From: Euonymus europaeus
Lineage: Eukaryota > Streptophyta > Magnoliopsida > Celastrales > Celastraceae
Assembly: GCA_963580455.1 (NCBI GenBank)
Contig: OY756957.1
Span: 6,081,001-6,145,000 of the forward strand
Length of the DNA: 64,000 nt
Direction: 5' to 3'
A program made the position numbers and the translations under genes. The notes beneath the pieces were generated by a model. That model did no database searches and had not been told where the DNA came from. It worked only from the letters and a program-made list of their open reading frames with translations. Position 1 is the stretch's first letter. Each line of letters starts with the position of its first letter. Positions 47,601 to 58,656 of this stretch are shown in pieces.

Positions 47601-49170
47601 CTCTCATAGATTGATTCAACAATTGAACAATACTTTGTTAAGAGAGGAACTTCACTATGATATGCAGCAAGTTTTGCTTAATGCTGAACAAATGGAGCAG
47701 AAGTTGAATAATGAGCAAAGACGTATTTATCATATCGTTCTCTCATCTGTTTTAAACAATACACCAGGATTGTTTTTTGTATATGGCCATGGAGGTACTG
47801 GGAAGACTTTTTTGTACCAAGCTATAATCTATCGGTTAAGATCACAAGGAAAGATTGTTCTTGCTGTAGCTTCGTCTGGAATTGCTTCTCTATTACTTCC
47901 TGGAGGCAGGACAGCTCATTCAAGATTCAAAATTCCCATAGATATACAACATCACTTAACATGTCATATCAAAAAGGGAAGTCAACTTGCTGATTTGTTA
48001 GAGAAAACAAGTCTAATACTTTGGGATGAAGCACCTATGGCTCATCGAAATTGTTTTGAGGCATTGGATTGGTCTTTAAATGATCTTTTCTGAGGCATTG
48101 AATCAGAAGATGCATATATACCTTTTGGAGGGAAATCAGTTTTGCTAGGAGGAGACTTTCGACAAATATTACCTGTTATTGCCAAAGGTTCTAGACTTGA
48201 CACAGTTAATGCATGCATTGTCAAATCAAAACTATGGAAACACTGTAAAGTATTTCATTTGCATACCAATATGAGATTATCTGCATGCAGCCTAAATGAG
48301 AGTGAAAGAGCTGAATTGGAATCATTTTCTAAATGGCTTCTTGATATTGGTGAAGGAAAAGTTGAATCATTCAAAATGAATGATGAAGAAGAGTACGCAA
48401 CTTGGATTAAAATACCAGAAAATCTGGAAGTGCTTCCCAAAGCAGGAGATATACAAGATATAACATCTGAAATATATAATGACCTGCCATCTCTCTACTC
48501 CAATCCAGCATACTTGACAGAACGAGCTATTATAACAGGGACTAATGCAGCTGTTGATGAATTGAATGCCTATATTCTATCATCGATTCCAACAGAGCAA
48601 AAGACATATCTTAGCTTTGATTCTATATCAGACGATCATAAGGCATCTGACGACATTGATGTTCTTTATCCAATTGATTTCTTAAATTCTTTAACATTCA
48701 ATGGTCTGCCTAATCATGAGTTGCAGTTGAAAATAAGCTCTCCTGTTATGCTATTAAGAAATCTGGACCAGAACAATGGTCTTTGCAATGGCACAAGACT
48801 TATCATTACAAAGTTAGGTGATCGAATTGTTGAAGCCAACATTATTTCAGGAAGCCACATAGGTAGTAGGGTATACATTCCAAGGATAGTAATGACAGGT
48901 GCTGAACCAAAGTGCCCATTCAAAATCAAAAGAAGACAATTTCCATTACGATTGTGTTACGCCATGACAATAAACAAAAGTCAAGGACAAACACTTTCTC
49001 AAGTTGGTCTCTATCTGCCGAAACCAATCTTCTCACATGGTCAGCTTTATGTAGCTCTCTCACGTGTGTCTACGCATAAAGGCCTAAAGGTTTTAATAAA
49101 AAGTTCAACAGAACAGCGAACATTATATACAAAAAATATTGTATATAATGAGATTTTTGAAGACCTATAG
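44683..49170 (+). pseudogene. Helitron Rep/helicase, one frame with three in-frame stops
   Basis: All parts lie in a single frame of about 1,495 codons, starting MENGETSKQVRHF. The N-terminal Helitron-like domain is followed by the HUH nuclease: HVH at 46300-46308 (GLPHVHIVVW) and the two-tyrosine motif KYLFKYINKG (Tyr codons at 46705 and 46717). The C-terminal Pif1-type helicase has Walker A GHGGTGKT (47785-47808), Walker B LILWDEAPM (48013-48039), GGDFRQILPV (from 48148), and the C-terminal motif YAMTINKSQGQT...VALSRV. Three stops interrupt it: TAG at 44980, TGA at 45877 and TGA at 48091. No frameshift is seen and sequence on each side of each stop matches the family, so inactivation looks recent. 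The stretch 44533-44682 is hydrophobic low-complexity upstream of the likely start. Confidence 0.92.
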
Positions 49171-49267
49171 TATCCCAAATGGTACTTTTTTTAATTCAAA
49201 TCTTTTTTACTTCATATAGAAGTAGATTTATCTATTTATCATTCTTATGAAACTACTTCAACAGGTC

Positions 49268-51825
49268 ATGGATTACACACCATTACAAGAATTACAAGCT
49301 GGACAGCGAGGCTATAAAATAGTTGGGCGTGTCATCAAAATTTGGGACTCCACAAATCCTTCAATGCATGATGAACTCATCTCAGTGGATTTTCTTTTAG
49401 TTGATGACCAGGTATGTTAAAATCATTTTTTTCACTTATGCTAAATTCAAAACTACAATTCTCAAAGATTATATTATCTATGATTTCAGAGAACAGCTAT
49501 CCAAGGCTCGATAAGAAAAGAGGATGCCTCTCAATTGAAAGAACTCATCAATGAGGGTGAAATATATACGTTTGCAAAGTTTATTGTTACACCTGTGAAC
49601 AAGGATTTTCGTGTATGCACGCATGACTTAATGATTTGGATTGGTAGATGGACCATAGTGGAGAAAATGACAAATCAAAAGTTGGAAATCCCTACTTACA
49701 GTTTCACACTCATCGATGAAAAAGAAATGGAATCAAGAATACAGAACAATATTTATCTCACAGGTTAGTCATCATTAATATATATGTGTGTGTGTGTTTT
49801 TTTTATAACTTTTATCACTTTTATAATCATCTATGTAGAACAATTTTTATGCAGATATGCTTGGCCATGTTCGAACTGTCTCAAGATTGGCATATGTTTT
49901 TAAAAATGGCAGAAATGTTCCTATTAAAGAAATGAAAATTCGAACAAGAAAGTAAGTAATTTTTGAACTATTTCATTCAAAATAATATACTTATAAGTAC
50001 ACTAACACCTAGCAACTATTTTCCATACACAGCGTGACAGACATTGGAGTCACAATTTGGGCTTCAAATGCAGAAAAATTTGATGAAGCGCAAGCAGCAA
50101 CACTGTCTGAAAAGGAACCTTTGGTCGTTGTTCTTACAGCAATGACTGCTAAAGCCTTTAAAGGTAATCTCATCATTCTTTCCCACAATATTCTCTCAAG
50201 TGATTACAAAAATATACACTAATGTTTGTACTTGGCTATTACAAATTACAGGACAAATTACTTTATCAAGCACTTCAGCTACAAGAATATATATGAACTT
50301 GAAAATTGATGAAGTCAACAATTTTCGCAAAACGTAAGAAAATTCTTTAAAAAAACTATATTTATTACACTTTTGCTAAAAAAATAAAATTTTTATTCTT
50401 CGTATTCTTGATAAAATTATACATATGAAGAGTACCTTATCCACTTGGAGTCACAACTATTGTGGAAACTCTTGAGAACAAAGCAGCAACTACGAAGCCT
50501 TTACTGCCTTCCAAGAAAACCACAAAGGAACTTTTGCAGCTCGATCGTGTTGCTGATCTGGTAAAAATGATCTACTTCCATGGCCTTATGATTTACTCAA
50601 CAACGTCAATGTTTACTTTTCGTTTTGACGTCATTTTACACTGACTTTTGAAACAAAGTCAATTGTGTCCATTTGTTATTGCCATGCTCATTTTCCAATT
50701 CAGCAATTGGGCATATATTTCTTGCTCATTTTTCATAGTTGTATCATCTATTTTCTTTTGCTTGCGAAAGGTTTATTTTGCTGCTTGACTTGAGCTTACA
50801 ACAAATAGGCCTTCAAAAGCAAAAAAAAATAAACAATAGAGATTCACTCATAACTGTAGGATGATTATTTTTCTTCTCTTTCTGTGTAGAGAAATTGTCC
50901 AATTGCTGTAGATGGTAGGCATCTTCCAAAATCAATAATATGAAAAAACATCAGTCACAACTAAATAACATGGTTTTACGTGCCACATGTTAGGAGAATG
51001 AAAAACTAATTGTGTTTAAGAGAGCTGAAAGTCGTTTGTTTTGAACTTAAAGTTCTACTTATTAAACTCCTATTTCTTTCCCTTTCATGAGCTAATTTAT
51101 CATAATTAAGTTAATGTCACAGGGAAAGAAGTTCATCTGTGAAGCGACAATAAAACAAATCGACAGTTCAAAAGGCTGGTGGTACAATGCATGTCCGAAC
51201 TGCACAATTGGAGTCAGCAACTATAATGGAGTTCTCTGCTGCAGACAGTGTGGTCAACTACAAAATTTACCAATACAATGGTAATTATATAATAGTTTAT
51301 ATTATACTAATAGTTTCCCACTTAAAATAATGTATTATCATCATATAATATATCATTTTGTTCTATCAATTACTTATAGGTATAAGCTCCATACCACAAT
51401 CGTTGATGATTCTGGAGAAGCAATCTTTGATATCTTTGGAAAACAAGCTGGAAAACTAATCAAGCTATCACCATCAGAACTTATAAATCTCCCCTCTTCA
51501 GATCGGTATACATTGCCTCCTATTATCAAACAGATTGTGGGTCAAAAATGCACATTCACTGTCTCCATAAATGATCGAGAGTTGACAAAGCCTGAAATCA
51601 CATTTAATGTCTCGGAATTGATCACTGAAGCACCTACTGGTAAGTAAATCATTACTCACCTATTATTTGGATAAATTTAAGTTCAAAAAATATCTTCAAT
51701 GATAGTGCAAATTCAAATATTGATAATCTTATTTTCATATTATTGTTATAAATTTAGCACAAAAAAATATGAGGATTGAAGACATTAATGATGAGAGGAA
51801 TCCAAGTACAAAAAGAACAAGGTAA
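49268..51825 (+). CDS. Helitron RPA70-like single-strand DNA-binding protein
   Basis: Nine exons join in phase: 49268-49411, 49490-49763, 49855-49951, 50033-50163, 50252-50333, 50431-50560, 51123-51280, 51380-51639 and 51758-51821. The end is uncertain: either TAA read just past the last donor or a further short exon near 51923. This gives ~446 residues. The N-terminal OB fold starts MDYTPLQELQAGQRGYKIVGR. Middle OB-type segments (DMLGHVRTVSRLAYVF; VTDIGVTIWASNAEKF) follow. The C-terminal domain holds a zinc ribbon (CPNC...CCRQCGQ, exon 7). This matches replication protein A large-subunit paralogues carried by plant Helitrons, thought to assist rolling-circle transposition. It lies 97 bases after the Rep/helicase stop on the same strand. 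No stop or frameshift is seen in the inferred exons, unlike the neighbouring gene. Confidence 0.85.
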
Positions 51826-52438
51826 GAACAGTTACAAATATTTTAAGTAGAAAAAAAGTCTTTTGAGAAATTTATTTATGAACCTTCAATTTATCATACA
51901 TGGGTTATCTTTTGTTCCAAGTACACCAACGGTCAGTGTAATCTTTGGGATACGCATTCTCTTGCCAATAGCATTAACAATTGTACATTGAACAATGGAA
52001 ACGCCCCTGCCATTCTATATCTATCTCTATAATATCATATCATATAATAAATAAATTGTCTGAATGTTAACCCATCAATTGCTGAGTAGCTATTTTGGTG
52101 TTAAACTTGCACAATTCTTGAAAGCATTTGGAGTGTCAAAACGATACCGTTTAGGAACCTAAATGTCTTTGAAACAAATGTTGTCGTCTTTGGATTCTTT
52201 TTTTAAGTCTCACGTGCTCATTCCTCTACAGGTTCTTAGCATAACTTGCTGTGAAAATTCAACCTCCGCAGCGAAGACAATTTCAACCTCCAACATGATC
52301 ACAGTATTTTGCCTTCTTGGTATGTAAATTATGTGTTGTGTATCTGTTAAATATTTTCTACTTTTTGGAAGCAAAACAATATAACTTACAACACTACTCG
52401 GAGGATCGTCGCCCATTAGCACAGTCTAACAAAAAAAT

Positions 52439-52466
52439 CCCGCAGCAGAGCGCGGGTATTTCCTAG
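52439..52466 (+). other. Helitron 3' terminus: hairpin plus CTAG
   Basis: A 5-base GC stem (CCCGC/GCGGG, loop AGCAGAGC) lies six bases before the terminal CTAG; the next base is T. Composition and spacing are standard for plant Helitrons. Confidence 0.9.
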
Positions 52467-53307
52467 TATATATATATATATCTATGTGTGTGTGTGTGTG
52501 TGAGATTTTTTATTTTTTTTTGATAAAAGAGAAATATATGATATAAATTAAAAACTGTTCATTTTTATAATGATACTATTTTTTTAATCGATAACGATCT
52601 CATATGAGCTTACTCTTTGGACATCCGATATGATTTTAAATTCAAATCGTGCATGACCATAAGGTATTATTTTCAGTGAGAATCGAACTCATTTCCTTCC
52701 AAATCCATACAATTTGACATAAATAAATTCACTATCAACTATCACCCAAGTAGTTTTATTAGGAGAGTACAATATAACTCTCGTTCTTGCTCTTTCATTA
52801 ACTTTAAAAATTAATCAATGCTTCTGTCTTCTTTTAGGGCACAAACAAACACTTCAAGGAAACTTCCCAATAAAAACACTCGAGGATATTTTAAATTGAG
52901 CCACTTTGACATTAATTCTTAGGGTATGTGATATATAAAAAATATTATTCTATATTGATCACTTTTTTAGCATTTAATTTTACTGTTTGATTAACCATAT
53001 TTCGCTACTTACAGTAACATGAAAACAAACCAAACGGACTCTAAAAAAGCTTGTACAAATATATAGAATATATAGAATCTAAAAAAAAATCAACCCAAAC
53101 AACTTAATTGAAGAGATATTGTCCGATTTAGCCCCTTAGGCCGGCATTGTTTTTGGAAATTAACTTATAAAACATTTTATTTTTTCTTACCTTTTCATTG
53201 CCTGACATTTTATCGTAACAGAATCAGAATTAAAATTAAACAATTTAGTTGAATTAATGGCAGGTAGCACTCCTACCAAGCCCTTTATTTGAAGATGGAA
53301 TGTGGCA

Positions 53308-53348
<41 letters not shown>

Positions 53349-53627
53349 TATCTTATTCCTCCGCTATTTATTATTTCTTATGTATTGGACCCATTAATGG
53401 GCTGGACCTGGGCTTGCAAACATAATGTATTGTTTCCAAGAATTATACTCATCACTATAGTAGTCGTCTTGTCTATCGTCGTACTCCAGCCGGCGTGATA
53501 CCATCAAAAACGACGTCGAATCTTTCGAGTTCGATTTTCGATTTTCGATTTTCGATTGACGATTTGACAATTGATGTCAATCAAGCTTCATCGGCATAGT
53601 ATTGATTCTGGAGAAAAGAGAGAAACG
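52467..53627. other. Spacer and NDUFB8 promoter region
   Basis: It begins with (TA)n and (TG)n tracts at 52468-52501. A degenerate B-box-like word (minus strand) occurs near 52680. CCAAACGGACTCT near 53030 resembles the end of the local MITE family. A (TA)n tract of about 40 bases lies at 53310-53345, and four tandem ATTTTCG heptamers lie at about 53524-53558, just before the NDUFB8 start. Confidence 0.5.
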
Positions 53628-53723
53628 ATGGCAGGTAGATTGAGCAATGCAGTGTCGCGGATCATGGGCGGTAACGGTGTCTTCGGCCGCTCAATTGCTT
53701 CCTCCCTTCGCCTCCACACCGGC

Positions 53724-53961
53724 TGATAGGGTTCTGAGAATTATAATAGAAAGTGATAAAAGAAAAGAGAAGAAGAAGAAGAAGGATCTCTTCGAGGGGA
53801 TCAACCTCCAGCAGCCAAAGACTTAATATTCATTCATGCCCCAAACGAAACAACAAAACACACCTAAATAGCCCTAAGGGCAGTTCAGGAATTACAAGAA
53901 AAAGACAATACAATAACTTATAAATAAAGAAACTGAAAAATACAGCACGAGAGTTCTATCA
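53724..53961 (-). repeat. 3' LTR of the Gypsy element
   Basis: 238 bp, TG...CA type, next to the polypurine tract. It has one more GAA repeat than its partner. Confidence 0.95.
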
Positions 53962-53991
53962 TTCCCCCCACACCAAGAACAAGCCTTGTCC

Positions 53992-56900
53992 TCAAGGCTG
54001 GGCAGCAAGAAAATCTGGGAAACGTTCCTGTAATGAGCTATAAAACTCCCAAGTAGCATCTTCAGGAGGCAAGTTAGCCCACTGGATTAACACCTGTGTC
54101 ACTGCCCGATTTTATGCTTCACCAATTTGCGATTCAAGATAGCTTGTGGATAAAACAGAATTTCCCCATCTGCATTGAGGTCTGGCAGGTGGTGTTGTGC
54201 TGACACATGATTCCCAAGTTTCTTCTTCAGACAAGAAACATGAAAGACAGGATGAATTTTAGAGTAATCAGGTAAGGCAAGGCGATAAGCCACCGGTCCA
54301 ACACACTCAAGAACCTGATAGGGACCATAAAATCGAGGAGACAATTTGGCAGAGGCACGGACATTCACCAAAGCTTGACGATACGGTTGGAGGCGTAAAA
54401 ACACCCAATCACCCACCTCAAAACTGCGTTCGCTACGATGTTTATCAGTCTGCTGTTTCATCCGGGCTTGTGCTTCATGTAAATTCTGTTTAAGAAGCTG
54501 TAATACACGGTGCCTATCATGCAAGGCATGGTCAACCTCATGTACAGTTGTGAAAGCCTGGAGATATGAAGGAATGACAAGAGGTGCTCGCCCATAAACA
54601 ACCTCAAAGGGTGTGAGTTTGGTCCCCGAGTGATACGTAGTATTGTACCACCATTCTGCCCACGGCAACCAACGTACCCACTCCTTGGGTCTCCCACTAA
54701 CAAAGCAACGTAAATAATTTTCCAAGCACCGATTCACGACCTCTGTTTGCCCATCAGACTGAGGATGGTAGGAGGTACTCATATTAAGCTGAGTCCCTTG
54801 CAAACGGAAGAGCTCCTTCCAAAAATTACTTGTAAACACCCTATCTCTATCACTAACAATTGATTTAGGCAGCCCATGTAATTTAACAATATTATCAACG
54901 AATACTTGTGCCACCATGAGAGCTGTATAAGGATGAGAAATTGGGCAGAAATGTGCAGCCTTAGATAGACGATCAACCACAACAAAAATGGTTGTCTTAC
55001 CTTGAGATGGCGGCAGCCCCTCGATAAAATCCATCGAGATATCAGTCCATACATCATGGGGAATAGCCAAGGGTTGGAGTAATCCTGGACTGGCCACAGT
55101 TTCACCTTTGTGTCACTGACAAATATCACACTCCGCAACAAACTTCTTAATCTCTCTTTTCATGCCCTTCCAGTAGAAGCCCATAGAAATTCGCTTGTAG
55201 GTACGAAGGAAGCCAGAATGTCCAGCAACTGAAGTGGCATGATACTCCTTCAAAATAATTAATTTTTGCGCTGAATTTTCTGCCAAAACAAGCCTGCCTT
55301 TGTAACGCAAGTCGCTACCATCCCATGTATATTTATGAACTTTATTAGGATCTTTGGTGAGCTTCTGGATAATCAATTGTGCCGCTGCATCACTCTTTAT
55401 CTCCCCCCGGATCGCATCAATATTAGAACAAAATGGTACAGAGATAGCCAGAAGCTGCGCCTGCTTTTGTAGGCGAGAAAGTGCATCCGCCACAACATTT
55501 TCAGCCCCCTTTTTGTATATAATTTCATAATCATATCCCAACAATTTGGAGACCCATTTTTGTTGTTCCATAGAAGAAATGCGCTGATCCAAGAGATAAC
55601 ACAAGCTTTTATGATCAGTTCTAATCTGAAATCGTCGACCGATCAAGTAGGGACGCCATTTAGTCACAGCATGGAGCAGCGCTAGCATTTCCTTTTCGTA
55701 GCAGAGAAGGCACGGTGGGAAGGAGCTAAAGCCTTACTAGCAAAAGCCAATGGTCGACCTTCCTGCATTAGAACAGCCCCAATCTCAACGCTTGAGGCAT
55801 CACACTCAACAACAAAAATTTTGGTAAAGTCTGGTAAGGCAAGCACTGGTGTTGTTGTCATTGAGTCTTTTAATTTGAGGAAAGCTTCTTCCGCTAACGG
55901 CCCCCAAACAAATGCATCCTTCTGTAGCAAGGCAGTGAGAGGTGCACTGATTTTCCCATAATCCTTAACAAACTTACGATAATAACCGGTGAGGCCAAGA
56001 AATCCGCGTAAGGACTTAACATTTTTCGGTATAGGCCAATCCACCATCGCTTGCACCTTAGCGGGATCCGCAGCAACTCCGTCACCAAAAATAAGGTGCC
56101 CCAAATACTCAACTTTAAGTGAACCAAAACTACACTTAGAGTGTTCACAAATAAATGATGCTCCCGGAGTACTGAGAATGTGGAGCGAAGATGCACAATG
56201 TGATCTTTGAAAGTTGGCCTATAGACAAGAATGTCTTCAAAAAATACCAAGATAAACTTGAGCAAGAATGGCCTGAATACATCATTCATTAAGCTTTGGA
56301 ACGTTGATGGCGCATTAGAGAGACCGAACGGCATGACTAAAAATTCGTAGTGCCCATCATGAGTTCTAAAAGCCGTTTTGTGCACATCAGCTTCACTCAC
56401 TCTTATTTGATGAAACCCAGAGCGTAGATCCAATTTAGAATAATATCGGGCTCCTCCCAATTCGTCTAACAACTCATCGATCACTGGTATTGGGTATTTG
56501 TCTTTGACAGTGATTTTATTCAAGGCCCTGTAGTCGATACACATGCGCTAAGTGTCGTCCTTCTTCCGAACTAACAAAACAGGTGAAGAATATGGGCTGG
56601 TGCTAGGCTGAATAATCCCAGCCTGGAGCAACTCCCGCACTTTTTTTCAATTTCTGCCTTTTGCACATAAGGATATCGATAGGGTCGAACATTGGCTGGA
56701 GCACTCCCCGGCAACAAAGGAATCTGATGGTCATGTCTCCGTTGGGGAGGGAGTTCTCTAGGCTCAGCGAAAACATCATTGAACTCCTGTAAAAGCTCAA
56801 CTAGCTTGATGTTCCCATTTAACTCTTGCTCGGCTTCCGCTGAATTTAATAATTGGAGGAAAACACTGCATCTTCCTTTCTGAAGGATTCTCTCCATCCG

Positions 56901-58400
56901 GTGATTACTAACCATAGTGACATCCCCACTTGCTCTGCCTTTGATTACTACATGTTTGCCGTGTAACACAAACTTCATAATCAATTTGGAAAAATTCCAA
57001 GTGATATCTCCCAGTGTTCGTAGCCATTGAGCCCCTAAAACAACATCACAGCCATCTATAGGAAGCAAAAACAAGTCTACCTCTAATTGCTGGTCTTGTA
57101 CCATAAGCTTCACCTTCGAACATTTACCAGAGCTAACTAAATCTCTGCCATCGGCTACCTTGACAGAAAATTGTTCCGATTGCTCAACCGGACAACAAAT
57201 TCGCGCAGCCATCCGCTCATCCAAGAAATTAATAGTGCTGCCCGTATCAATTAAAATTGTCACTTTTTGCCGTTTAATGTAGCCACTGACCCGCATAGTC
57301 TGAGGAGTCAAATGACCAACCAAAGCATGAACTGAAATTGCAACAACATCAGCAGCACCAGTGTCTTCTATCTCTTCATCTTCAGCACAAAAATTAGCAT
57401 CATGATCTGGATCACAATCAGCCGCCTCGACCTGTTCTACATATTCACTTGGTTCAATCATCAAGATACGCCTCTGCTTACAACGATGACCCCTGTGCCA
57501 CTTCCGTCACAATGCCAACACAACCCCTTGGCCATACGTTCTTTAATCTCCTCTTGGGTGAGCTTTCGAGTACCAATATTGCGGCTGCCCGAAGCATTAG
57601 CGACGTTAGGACTGGTCTGCTCGGTAAAAGGTTTAGTTGCCACCCTTGGGATCGACGAGCATCTTCATTCAGTCGTTCCTCATGCAACCTGGCATAAGAG
57701 ATTGCGGCAACCATGGTGCGGGGCTTACACACTTAACCTCTCTGCAAATATCTTTCCGTAGGCCCTGGATAAATGTCCCAATTAACTGCTTCTCGGTCCA
57801 ATCTCTAGCTCTGTTAGATAGACGCTCAAATCGGCCTTGGTACTCAAGCACTGTAGTCACTTGTTGAATCTTAGCTAGCTCTCCATCAACATTTTCATAC
57901 TCGGACGGGCCAAATCGCACCAATAAGCCCTCCACCAACTCTTCCCAAGTAGGGACTCCTCGAGTAGATTCGAACCAATCATACCACTGAATTGCATCCC
58001 CATCCAAACTTATGGAAGCCAATTCCACTTTCTGCACTTCGGCAGTGCGATGAAATCGGAAGAACTTTTCTGCTCTAGAGATCCACCCAGTTGGGTCACT
58101 GCCCTCCCAACGGGGAAACTCCACCTTCATCCGAGAAAACCCAATATCTCCATTATTCTGACCACTGCGAAACTCCCCTGCTGGATCCTTACCTCTTGCT
58201 ACAGAACTAGCGCCACGGTCCATCTGGGTCTGCTCACCAATAGCTTGTGAAATCATAGTCTGGAGAGATTCACGTAGTTGTTCAAACTGAGTGACCAACC
58301 TTGCTTCAAGTTGTGATTCGTCAGAACCCCCTGGAGCCATTGCTTGAGTGGGTAAACCAAGGATTCCAGCCGTCTGCGTCTGTCGTCGAGTTAAGGGCAT
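53992..58400 (-). pseudogene. Gypsy gag-pol polyprotein, inactivated
   Basis: Gag begins at 58400 (MPLTRRQTQTAG). Its CWHC zinc-knuckle region near 57520 is frameshifted. The aspartic protease has LIDTGSTINF (~57245). Reverse transcriptase begins after a frameshift in an A-run near 56645 and a TAG where Trp is expected before [10 protein letters not shown] (~56548). Its catalytic FxDD motif reads FFEDI, with Glu for the first Asp. Another shift lies late in the reverse transcriptase near 56120, and another before RNase H (~55690; RTDHKSL, NVVADALSR). A TGA follows CDICQ in the integrase zinc finger (~55115). The integrase core keeps DFIEGLP, SDRD and GQTEVVNR. A final shift at ~54105 separates the C-terminal chromodomain-like region (ends 53992). 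It is dead as a protein-coding element but structurally complete. Confidence 0.9.
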
Positions 58401-58404
58401 TCAA

Positions 58405-58419
58405 CCTGCTCCGATACCA
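58405..58419 (-). other. Primer-binding site of the Gypsy element
   Basis: On the minus strand, two bases after the 5' LTR, the sequence TGGTATCGGAGCAGG resembles the complement of the initiator-Met tRNA 3' end (TGGTATCAGAGC). Confidence 0.8.
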
Positions 58420-58421
58420 AA

Positions 58422-58656
58422 TGATAGGGTTCTGAGAATTATAATAGAAAGTGATAGAAGAAAAGAGAAGAAGAAGAAGGATCTCTTCGAGGGGATCAAC
58501 CTCCAGCAGCCAAAGGCTTAATATTCATTCATGCCCCAAACGAAACAACAAAACACACCTAAATAGCTCTAAGGGCAGTTCAGGAATTACAAGCAAAAGA
58601 CAATACAATAACTTATAAATAAAGAAACTGAAAAATACAACACGAGAGTTCTATCA
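58422..58656 (-). repeat. 5' LTR of the Gypsy element
   Basis: 235 bp, about 98% identical to the 3' LTR by eye. Confidence 0.95.

Larger units (their letters stand above)
44683..52466 (+). mobile_element. Helitron with Rep/helicase and RPA genes, 5' end not located
   Basis: Order is Rep/helicase (44683-49170), RPA70-like gene (49268-51825), about 640 bases of 3' non-coding sequence, then the 3' end. The end has a hairpin (CCCGC 52439-52443 pairing with GCGGG 52452-52456, 8-base loop), then TATTTC and CTAG at 52463-52466, followed by T. That is the canonical Helitron 3' end with insertion before T. The start given here is only the first codon of the main protein; the true 5' TC end lies upstream. 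Confidence 0.88.
53724..58656 (-). mobile_element. Ty3/Gypsy chromodomain LTR retrotransposon
   Basis: The LTRs are 53724-53961 and 58422-58656, both starting TGATAGGGTT and ending TTCTATCA, flanked by the five-base duplication CCGGC (53719-53723 and 58657-58661). Coding order on the minus strand is gag, protease, reverse transcriptase, RNase H, integrase, chromodomain, which is the Gypsy order. The primer-binding site TGGTATCGGAGCAGG (58405-58419) fits initiator-Met tRNA. A polypurine tract GGTGTGGGGGGAA lies at 53962-53974. The LTRs differ by about five substitutions and one 3-base indel, so the insertion is recent. LTRs this short suggest a Reina- or Galadriel-like lineage, which is a guess. 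Confidence 0.95.

Noticed and set aside
52640..52760. Minus-strand SINE from a GAGTTCGATTCTC B-box word
   Set aside because: No acceptable A box at the right spacing.
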